DNA of 11,406 nt from assembly GCA_900557695.1 (NCBI GenBank), contig USTP01000023.1, forward strand, positions 1 through 11,406, read 5' to 3'. Within the stretch, counting starts at the first letter, position 1; each line of letters opens with the position of its first letter. This DNA comes from an uncultured Thermoanaerobacterales bacterium. Lineage in GTDB: Bacteria; Bacillota; Clostridia; Christensenellales; UBA1242. The position numbers and the translations under genes were made by a program. Positions 1 to 6,008 of the stretch are shown piece by piece. The notes beneath the pieces are model-generated. The model had not been told where the DNA came from and did not search any database. It was given only the letters and a program-made list of their open reading frames with translations.

Positions 1-73
1 TAAATTTAAAGTAATCCCTTTTTATTTTTGTGGTGCAAAAATGGGGTTCACTTCAAAATCACTTCTTTTTATT
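1..73. other. Contig-end intergenic stretch downstream of rpe
   Basis: These bases follow the rpe stop codon on the minus strand and run to the contig edge. I see no convincing gene or strong terminator hairpin. A 7-base direct repeat, TCACTTC, occurs at 48-54 and 59-65 (11-base spacing). A plus-strand frame is open from base 2 into the rpe antisense, but it has no start or family signal. Confidence 0.5.
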
Positions 74-772
74 TTACTTAGAGGTTTTACTAAAGAATCT
101 AGCAATTTGATTTCCGTAATCATTGCCCTTTAGCGTTTGAACAGTTTTCTTCATGTTTTTAGAATTAAAAAGAGCAGAACTGCTAACAAGAATTGTTGCT
201 CCCATCTTTCTAAGTAGCTTTGCGTTTTTAACATTAACCCCGCCGTCTATCTCAATATAAACACTTCTGTTATATTCATGAATTTCTGCAACCTTTTCGG
301 CAGAGCCAGGAATAAAGGCTTGACCATAATTGCCAGGTTCTACACCCATAACCAAAACCACATCTGCTAGCCCACTAGTAACAAGGTCTTTAATTTTATA
401 AGCGGGTGTTTTAGGGTTGATTGCAATGCCAGCTAAAATATTTTTGCTTTTAATTTTCTCAAGCAAAGCTCTCGCGTCTTTAGTTGCTTCAAAATGGAAA
501 GATATTATATCTGCACCCGACTTTATATAATTGTCTACCACCTCTTCTGGGTTTTCTACCATAAGGTGCACATCAAGCATTAAGTTTGTGTTCTCTTTAA
601 CGAAATTAACAAGTTTATGGTCGAAAGTTTTGTTTTTAACAAACTTGCCATCCATAACATCAAAATGAATAAAGCTAACCCCAGCCTTTTCCACATCTTT
701 AACAGCTTGAATTAAAACATCTTTGTTGTTATAATCTAGGCAAAGTATAGAAGCCGAAACTCTTTTAAACAT
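74..772 (-). CDS. rpe: Ribulose-phosphate 3-epimerase
   Basis: Interconverts D-ribulose 5-phosphate and D-xylulose 5-phosphate in the cytoplasmic pentose phosphate pathway. The 232-residue product is a full-length TIM barrel of normal family size. Seen directly: the N-terminal SASIL strand; HFDVMDG with His36 and Asp38 (metal ligand and catalytic acid/base); DVHLMV with His69; and DGGVN with Asp176, the second catalytic Asp. The phosphate-loop region reads VEPGNYGQAF (144-153), where the family usually has VNPGFGGQSF. The start is the ATG at 770-772, because AGGAG lies 8 bases upstream at 781-785. A 13-residue upstream extension to 811 is possible but would run across the -10 box. It is the last gene of the priA-def-fmt-rlmN cluster, 80 bp after rlmN, with its own promoter. 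A related sugar-phosphate epimerase (AlsE-like) is a less likely alternative. Confidence 0.93.
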   Translation of the reverse strand: MFKRVSASILCLDYNNKDVLIQAVKDVEKAGVSFIHFDVMDGKFVKNKTFDHKLVNFVKENTNLMLDVHLMVENPEEVVDNYIKSGADIISFHFEATKDARALLEKIKSKNILAGIAINPKTPAYKIKDLVTSGLADVVLVMGVEPGNYGQAFIPGSAEKVAEIHEYNRSVYIEIDGGVNVKNAKLLRKMGATILVSSSALFNSKNMKKTVQTLKGNDYGNQIARFFSKTSK

Positions 773-780
773 ATATATTT

Positions 781-785
781 CTCCT
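781..785 (-). promoter_or_regulatory. Ribosome binding site deciding the rpe start
   Basis: AGGAG on the minus strand, 8 bases before the ATG at 770-772. The upstream ATG at 809-811 has no comparable site, so the shorter protein is preferred. Confidence 0.8.
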
Positions 786-800
786 AGCGTTGATACTTTA

Positions 801-829
801 AGTATAAACATTTTTTGATATATTTACAA
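801..829 (-). promoter_or_regulatory. Predicted sigma-A promoter of rpe
   Basis: On the minus strand, TTGTAA (824-829) and TATACT (801-806) are separated by 17 bases. Transcription would start near 794, giving a leader of about 20 bases that contains the AGGAG site. This lets rpe be transcribed apart from the priA operon. It is predicted from consensus match only. Confidence 0.6.
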
Positions 830-852
830 ATAAAAAAAGACACTTTCTATTT

Positions 853-1905
853 TTACTTAATTTCCCCATTTTCAAGTAGCACCTTGCGTCTTAGTTGCCC
901 GCATGCCCCCTCTATATCGCTACCAAGGGTTCGCCTTGTTGTGGCGGAAATGTTTGACTCTTTTAGAGTATCAAAAAACTCTTTAATTTTCTCTTTGCTT
1001 GCTGGCGAAAGAGGGCTTGATGGGGTTTTGTTTATTGGTATCATATTAACATGGCAAGAAAGACCCTTTGTTAAAGAAGCAATTCTTTTCGCATCTAAAC
1101 GGCTTACATTCCCCTTTGATAAAATATATTCAAAAACTACTCTTCTTTTAGTTTTTTTATAATAATAGTATATAGACTCGAAAAGGTCGGCTAGTGAATA
1201 AACGCTAGCTATTTTCATTATTTTTTGGCGGTTCTCATCAGTTGATGCGTGAAGAGATATGGTTAGGGTTATACCAAGGTTTTCATCTGCTAATTGTTTT
1301 ATTTTTTGGGGCAAACCACAAGTAGACAGAGATATATTTCTTTGGCTTATATTTATGCCATCTGTGCTAGAGATAAGTTTCACGAACTTAACAACATTAT
1401 CATAGTTATCTAAAGGCTCACCACTGCCCATTAAAACGATGTTTGTTATCTTTCTATCTTCCTTTAAAGAGCCACCAAGGTATTTATTAACAGCTAGCAC
1501 TTCCCCCACCATTTCTCCTGCGGTTAATGAACGAATTTTACCATCAAGCCCCGAGGCACAAAACGAGCAACCCATTGCACAGCCAACCTGAGTAGATATA
1601 CAAATGGTGTTGCCATATTTATATTGCATCAAAACGCCCTCAACAATATTATTGTCGAGAAGCTTAAACAAAAATTTAATAGTGCCATCCTTACTTTTAT
1701 AGTCTTTAAGTATTGTTACAGGAATAGATGTAAAATCTTTACTTAAAGTATCACGAAGTTCTTTTGGAAGATTTGTCATTTCACCGATAGGAACATATTT
1801 GTAGGCAAATTCGTATATTTGAATAGCACGAAAACGCTTAACAGAGGCGTAAGCGTTTAACTCTTCTTTAAGTTCACTTAGTGAGTAATTTTGAATGATT
1901 TTCAT
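853..1905 (-). CDS. rlmN: Dual-specificity 23S rRNA/tRNA adenine C2 methyltransferase RlmN (radical SAM)
   Basis: Adds a C2 methyl group to A2503 of 23S rRNA and, in characterised bacteria, to A37 of some tRNAs, using a radical SAM ping-pong mechanism. The 350-residue protein has the family's full length. The iron-sulfur motif CxxxCxxC is Cys109, Cys113 and Cys116 (GCAMGCSFC). Cys102 in ICISTQVGC and Cys335 in IEGACGQLRR match the paired cysteines of E. coli RlmN (C118 and C355); the latter carries the methyl group. The SAM-binding GEP motif appears as MGSGEPLDNYDN (159-170), and RRTLGSDIEGACGQLR is the typical RlmN rather than Cfr C-terminus. Its ATG overlaps the fmt stop as ATGA, and the upstream Shine-Dalgarno sequence is weak (AAGAGA), so translation is probably coupled to fmt. 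Confidence 0.96.
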   Translation of the reverse strand: MKIIQNYSLSELKEELNAYASVKRFRAIQIYEFAYKYVPIGEMTNLPKELRDTLSKDFTSIPVTILKDYKSKDGTIKFLFKLLDNNIVEGVLMQYKYGNTICISTQVGCAMGCSFCASGLDGKIRSLTAGEMVGEVLAVNKYLGGSLKEDRKITNIVLMGSGEPLDNYDNVVKFVKLISSTDGINISQRNISLSTCGLPQKIKQLADENLGITLTISLHASTDENRQKIMKIASVYSLADLFESIYYYYKKTKRRVVFEYILSKGNVSRLDAKRIASLTKGLSCHVNMIPINKTPSSPLSPASKEKIKEFFDTLKESNISATTRRTLGSDIEGACGQLRRKVLLENGEIK

Positions 1906-2876
1906 TTTTCATCTCTTGTTTGCGCTGGGAATGAAACGGGAGAAAAGGCAGAATTAACAGACAATTTTCTTCCGCCAAGAAGCTGTTTTGCATTAAGCAC
2001 TTTTCCGCCTGGGAACTGAGCTTCTATTATCTCGAGCACCCCCTGCCCGCATTTAACAAATACTCCTGTTTTTGCGCTGCTTTGAGGTAAAATAGTTCCA
2101 ACAGGAACATCCCTTTCAGCTTCTATTGTTGCTATTTTTGCTCTATAAATTAAAACCTGGCTACCATTATAAAAAGTTCTTGCAATTGGCTCTGGATTTG
2201 CGCCAAGAACCAAGCATTTAATTTGCTTTGCCGATTTATTCCAGTTTATCAAACAATCTTCCTTGTTTAATTTAGTTGTTATAGTGGCATCTGCATGGTG
2301 TTGCTTAGTTTTTGTAATCGTGCCATCTTCAATTTCGTTTAGAGTTTTTATGAGCAAGTCTGCCCCAATTTTAGACAGCCTCAAACTAAGCTCGCCTGCA
2401 GTTTCATCCTCGCCTATTATAACTTTTTCTACATTTAATATATCTCCAGTGTCAAGCCCCGCTTCTGTTTGCATAATAGTTATACCTGTTTGAGTTTCGC
2501 CTTTGATTATTGCAGATTGAATTGGAGAGGCGCCTCTAAACTTTGGCAAAATTGATGCGTGAACATTTATAATACCAAACTTTGGGATATCAATAATAGC
2601 TTGGCTTAGTATCTGACCATAGGCGGCGGTAACCATAATATCGGGGTTTAAAGCCTTTATATCGTCTACGCCATCTCTTGAGATTTTGTCGTATTGCAAA
2701 ACTTTTATATTGTGTTTTAAAGCAAATTCCTTAACAGGCGATTGTTTTATCTTGTTGCCCCTGCCACATGGCTTATCTACTTGCGTTATAACAGCAAGAA
2801 GTTCGTGTTTTGATTCAAGTATTTTTTCAAGACTTGGCAGGGCAAAACCTGGAGTTCCTAAAAATATAATACGCAT
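1902..2876 (-). CDS. fmt: Methionyl-tRNA formyltransferase
   Basis: Formylates the amino group of Met-tRNA(fMet) with 10-formyltetrahydrofolate to make the initiator tRNA. The 324-residue protein is of normal length, with an N-terminal Rossmann formyltransferase domain (about 1-190) and a C-terminal OB-like tRNA-binding domain (about 205-310). Seen directly: MRIIFLGTPGFA at the start; the conserved VDKPCGRG loop (33-40); and the catalytic set Asn104, His106 and Asp142 in NVHASILPKFRGASPI and LDTGDI. The start codon lies 3 bp after the def stop. Its ribosome binding site GGGAGG (2887-2892) is embedded in the last codons of def. The stop TGA overlaps the rlmN ATG. Pairing with def is the standard formylation/deformylation arrangement. 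Confidence 0.97.
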   Translation of the reverse strand: MRIIFLGTPGFALPSLEKILESKHELLAVITQVDKPCGRGNKIKQSPVKEFALKHNIKVLQYDKISRDGVDDIKALNPDIMVTAAYGQILSQAIIDIPKFGIINVHASILPKFRGASPIQSAIIKGETQTGITIMQTEAGLDTGDILNVEKVIIGEDETAGELSLRLSKIGADLLIKTLNEIEDGTITKTKQHHADATITTKLNKEDCLINWNKSAKQIKCLVLGANPEPIARTFYNGSQVLIYRAKIATIEAERDVPVGTILPQSSAKTGVFVKCGQGVLEIIEAQFPGGKVLNAKQLLGGRKLSVNSAFSPVSFPAQTRDEK

Positions 2877-2879
2877 AAC

Positions 2880-3404
2880 TTATTTGCCTCCCTTTGTTTT
2901 ACTCTTTTTTTCTTTCTTTTCTTCTTTTTCCTTGAAAGAGAAATACTCATCGTAGTTGTTAAACATTTTAGTTGCACGGTCGGTATATAATATGCCGTCT
3001 AGATGATCATATTCATGGCAAAAGGCTTTTGCAGAAAAACCTGTAAACTTTCGTTCAATAAAGTTGCCCTTTTCGTCTTGATATTTAACTAAAATTTCAT
3101 TAGGTCTTTCAACAAGCCCACATTTGTCAGGAACCGACAAACAGCCCTCAATTTTAAGGTTTTTACCGTTCTTTGTTAGTATAACAGGGTTAACAACCCA
3201 AATCTTATCCTTTTTATCCATCATCACAAAGGCACGCTTTAATATGCCCACTTGAACCGCTGAAAGACCAGCGCCGTCTGCCTTTACCATGGTTTCCTCC
3301 ATGTCTTTTAAAAGTTCAGTTAAACTGCTAGAAAAAACCACAACTTCTTTAGACTTTTTTCTTAGGGTTTCATCCCCCTCGTGCAAAATTTTTCTTATTG
3401 CCAT
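2880..3404 (-). CDS. def: Peptide deformylase
   Basis: Removes the N-formyl group from nascent proteins; the enzyme is a metal-dependent (usually Fe2+) hydrolase. All three family motifs are present: GAGLSAVQVG (44-53, Gln51), EGCLS (86-90, Cys88 metal ligand) and HEYDHLDG (130-137, His130 and His134 metal ligands, Glu131 catalytic). The first motif has Ser where many homologues have Ala. At 174 residues it is slightly long because of a lysine/glutamate-rich tail from about residue 158, which is likely disordered. The last codons of this tail (Gly-Gly-Lys) form the fmt ribosome binding site. The start follows AGGAAAGGAA, and the gene begins 12 bp after the priA stop, so it is almost certainly co-transcribed with priA. 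Confidence 0.97.
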   Translation of the reverse strand: MAIRKILHEGDETLRKKSKEVVVFSSSLTELLKDMEETMVKADGAGLSAVQVGILKRAFVMMDKKDKIWVVNPVILTKNGKNLKIEGCLSVPDKCGLVERPNEILVKYQDEKGNFIERKFTGFSAKAFCHEYDHLDGILYTDRATKMFNNYDEYFSFKEKEEKKEKKSKTKGGK

Positions 3405-3416
3405 ATTCCTTTCCTT

Positions 3417-5618
3417 TTAACTTAGTGACGATGGGTTTATCTCAACAAATATTGAAACGCCATTTGTAGAATTATCGTCCACCATTTTATATATTTCACT
3501 TATAATACTGTCGCTCTTTGGTTTTTTTAGCCTAATTAAGATTTGAAATCTATATTTGTTTTGAATTTTCCCAACTGGCGACTTCATTACCCCAAGATAT
3601 ATAAATTGTTCTTTATACTTCTGGTTTAATTCTTTTACCATATCATAATACACTTTAGTTGTGTTTTTTGCAAGAACTTCATCAGTGCTTGTAAACAAAA
3701 TTCGCAAGATAACCGAGAATGGGGGATATTGTGTTACTTCTCTTAAGTTTATTTCCTTTCTATAGAAGCCTGCATAATCATATCTGCTAGCAAGTCTATA
3801 GATATAGTTTCTAGGTGCGTAGGTTTGAAGGATGATTTCCCCAGCCTTGTCTGCCCTACCAGCTCTTCCCGCCACCTGAGTTATAAGGTTAAATGTTTTT
3901 TCAGGAGCCTTAAAGCTGCTTTGGTGCAAACTAACATCTGCGTCAACAATTCCAACTAAGGTAACAGAAGGAAAGTCATGCCCTTTTGCTATCATTTGTG
4001 TGCCAACAAGTATTTGAGCTTTGCCATCTCTAAACTCACCAAGAATTTTAGCATGGGCATCTTTGGTTTTTGTGGTATCGTTGTCCATACGCACTACTTT
4101 AACATTTGGAAAATGCTCATAAAGAGCACCAACAACCTTTTCGGTGCCAATAGAGCCCTGCTTTAAATTGTCGCTTCCGCACTCGGGGCATACATCCAAA
4201 ACCTTATAGCGTTTGTCGCAATAATGGCATTTAAGGGCATTGTCGTGTTTGTGATACACTAGCGAAACATCACAATTTTCGCATTTGGCAACCCATCCAC
4301 AATCTCTACACATCAAAAAGGAAGTGTAGCCACGCCTGTTTATAAACAGCATGGCTTGATTACCCTCTTCTATTGTTGTTTTTAAACTAGCGAGCAAATC
4401 TCTTGAAAATATGTCTGAGTTGCCATCTCTAACCTCTTTACACATATCTACAATTTTAATGGGCGGAAGAGGTTTTTTATTGATTCTTTCTTTCATTTCA
4501 ATTAGTTCATACTCGCCTATCATTGCTTTGTGATAACTTTCAATATCTGGTGTAGCACTGCCAAGCACAAGCGGGCACCCCGCAATGCTTGCCCTTTTTA
4601 GTGCAATTTCAATAGTGTTATACCTTGGGTTGCTTTCAGAGATATACGAGCCGTCATGCTCTTCATCTATAACAATAAGACCTATATTTTTTAATGGAGC
4701 AAATATTGCCGACCTAGCTCCAACAACAATCTTTGCATCGCCCATTAAAATTCTTTTCCACTCGTCAAACCTTTCCCCAGCAGAAAGCCCACTGTGAAGC
4801 AAAGCTACACTATCGCCAAACCTTGCACGAAAATTGCTTAGAACCTGCGGGGTTAAAGATATTTCTGGAACTAGCATGACGGCGGTTTTGCTTTTTTCTA
4901 TAACCCGCTCAATTGCCGACATATAAACTTCAGTTTTACCACTTCCTGTAACGCCATGAAGCAAAAAGGGCTTGCTACTTTTTAGAATTGTTTCCACAGC
5001 ATTTGCTTGCTCTTTAGTTAAAGCAACATTTTTTCTTTCTATATTAACGCCAGATAAGGGTTTACGCCTTAAAAATTTTTCCCGTGAAAGTAAAATATTA
5101 TTTTCTTTGAGCTTTGTTATTGCCTGCGTGCCAAACCTTTTATTAAGTTCTGCTTGAGTTTCGCTGCCTTTTTCAAGCATATAAAGGATGGCGCTTTCTT
5201 GCGCATGCGAGTTTTTTCTTAAACTATTCAAATAGTTTAGTGCTTTGTTCTTGTTTTCAAGGTACAATTCTGTTATAACAAGTTCTTTAACCTTGCCACT
5301 TCGCATTTGAGATGGCAAAAACAACCGAAGTGCGTCACACATGCCAGTATTGTACTTTTGTTTCATAAACTTTGCTATTTCTAATTGGTCTGGCAAAATG
5401 CAGGCAAAATTCTCTAAAGGGCGAATAATCTTTTTTATCTTTTTAGGGTCAACAGATGAAGAGCTGGCTATATCAACAATATATCCCTCAATAAACCTAC
5501 CACCAAAAGGCACTAAAACCCTCATGCCCACTTGGTAGTTTAAGTTGTTATCAAAGCTGTAGTCAAAAACCTTATCAACAAGGCTACTTGCAATGTCTAC
5601 AATAACCTTAGCAAACAT
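3417..5618 (-). CDS. priA: Primosomal protein N', replication-restart helicase PriA
   Basis: Superfamily 2 3'-5' DNA helicase that recognises stalled forks and recombination intermediates and reloads the replisome. The 733-residue protein is full length. Domains in order: N-terminal 3'-DNA-binding domain (about 1-105), winged-helix region (about 110-195), helicase lobe 1 with Walker A GVTGSGKTE (222-230, Lys228) and DEEH box (318-321), zinc-binding insertion with eight cysteines (437, 440, 446, 449, 464, 467, 477, 480), lobe 2 with VGTQMIAKGHDFP and the QVAGRAGR motif (581-588), and a C-terminal domain. All catalytic residues and all eight zinc ligands are intact. AGGAG lies 5 bases upstream of the ATG. 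It heads the priA-def-fmt-rlmN unit and has its own promoter. Confidence 0.98.
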   Translation of the reverse strand: MFAKVIVDIASSLVDKVFDYSFDNNLNYQVGMRVLVPFGGRFIEGYIVDIASSSSVDPKKIKKIIRPLENFACILPDQLEIAKFMKQKYNTGMCDALRLFLPSQMRSGKVKELVITELYLENKNKALNYLNSLRKNSHAQESAILYMLEKGSETQAELNKRFGTQAITKLKENNILLSREKFLRRKPLSGVNIERKNVALTKEQANAVETILKSSKPFLLHGVTGSGKTEVYMSAIERVIEKSKTAVMLVPEISLTPQVLSNFRARFGDSVALLHSGLSAGERFDEWKRILMGDAKIVVGARSAIFAPLKNIGLIVIDEEHDGSYISESNPRYNTIEIALKRASIAGCPLVLGSATPDIESYHKAMIGEYELIEMKERINKKPLPPIKIVDMCKEVRDGNSDIFSRDLLASLKTTIEEGNQAMLFINRRGYTSFLMCRDCGWVAKCENCDVSLVYHKHDNALKCHYCDKRYKVLDVCPECGSDNLKQGSIGTEKVVGALYEHFPNVKVVRMDNDTTKTKDAHAKILGEFRDGKAQILVGTQMIAKGHDFPSVTLVGIVDADVSLHQSSFKAPEKTFNLITQVAGRAGRADKAGEIILQTYAPRNYIYRLASRYDYAGFYRKEINLREVTQYPPFSVILRILFTSTDEVLAKNTTKVYYDMVKELNQKYKEQFIYLGVMKSPVGKIQNKYRFQILIRLKKPKSDSIISEIYKMVDDNSTNGVSIFVEINPSSLS

Positions 5619-5623
5619 AAAAT

Positions 5624-5664
5624 CTCCTTTTAATAAAGTATAACAAATTTTGCCAGATTTTCAA
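5624..5664 (-). promoter_or_regulatory. Extended -10 promoter and RBS of the priA operon
   Basis: On the minus strand, TTGAAA (5659-5664), a 16-base spacer and TGT-TATACT (-10 at 5637-5642) form a strong sigma-A promoter with an extended -10. Transcription should start near 5630, directly before AGGAG at 5624-5628. The leader would then be only about 12 bases. The promoter lies right after the rpoZ terminator. Confidence 0.7.
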
Positions 5665-5678
5665 ACTATTTTAAAAAC

Positions 5679-5705
5679 AAAAAAAGATTAGCAAAACTGC
5701 TAACC
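5679..5705 (-). terminator. Rho-independent terminator of rpoZ
   Basis: Read on the minus strand, GGTTAGCA pairs with TGCTAATC around a GTTT loop (8-bp stem with one G-T pair; arms 5698-5705 and 5686-5693). An interrupted T-run, starting with seven Ts at 5679-5685, follows. It begins 18 bases after the rpoZ stop and should separate rpoZ from the priA operon. Confidence 0.8.
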
Positions 5706-5723
5706 TTTAATATTTTATGGCTT

Positions 5724-5933
5724 TTAATCTATTTTACTTCTTTCAATAGTGAAAACACCATCAAAGAACTCTCTACTTGCTTCCTCAATAGGTTTAATTT
5801 TTTGATTATCTCTAAAAAACTCAGGACGCTCAATTAAAAGCTCTTTAGCTCTTTTAGACACAGCCACAACAAGAGCATATCTACTTTTTGCCTTATCAAA
5901 CAATAATTCAATTGGTGGATTTATCATTGCCAT
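5724..5933 (-). CDS. rpoZ: DNA-directed RNA polymerase omega subunit
   Basis: Small subunit that helps fold and hold beta-prime in RNA polymerase. The 69-residue product matches the short Firmicutes omega. It opens with INPPIELLFDKAKSRYALVV, continues with AVSKRAKELL (the conserved KRA motif in the helix that contacts beta-prime), and ends with KIKPIEEASREFFDGVF, which corresponds to the KPVxxAxEEixxGk region. The ATG at 5931-5933 is chosen because AGGAG (5944-5948) is 10 bases upstream; the internal Met3 would be 16 bases away. Adjacency to priA supports the call, since rpoZ commonly lies upstream of priA in Firmicutes, usually with coaBC between them; coaBC is absent here. It has its own promoter and terminator. 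Confidence 0.93.
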   Translation of the reverse strand: MAMINPPIELLFDKAKSRYALVVAVSKRAKELLIERPEFFRDNQKIKPIEEASREFFDGVFTIERSKID

Positions 5934-5943
5934 AAAACATTAT

Positions 5944-5969
5944 CTCCTTAAAACACATTTATTATAGCA
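5944..5969 (-). promoter_or_regulatory. Promoter -10 and RBS of rpoZ
   Basis: A perfect TATAAT (5961-5966) is preceded by TGTGC on the minus strand, giving an extended -10 of the TRTGn type. No good -35 box sits at 17 bases; TTGTAA is 19 bases away. Start of transcription is expected near 5954, and AGGAG is at 5944-5948. Confidence 0.65.
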
Positions 5970-6008
5970 CACTTTCTTATACACATTACAAATGTTTTTT
6001 TAATTTTT

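Noticed and set aside
2..132. Plus-strand open frame from the contig edge into rpe
   Set aside because: It runs antisense to the end of a clear rpe gene, has no supported start and shows no family motif, so it is best taken as chance.
831..852. Possible terminator just after rlmN
   Set aside because: The minus strand has a T-run, but the only stem is about 6 bp of A-T pairs with a wobble, too weak to call.
815..1162. Plus-strand 115-codon frame
   Set aside because: It lies wholly opposite the well-supported rlmN gene and its upstream gap, lacks a ribosome binding site and is rich in Ser, Leu and Phe like an antisense shadow.
5983..6000. Plus-strand hairpin ACATT/AATGT followed by Ts between rpoZ and ligA
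   Set aside because: The stem is 5 bp and nearly all AT, and it would act on the plus strand, where no gene ends.
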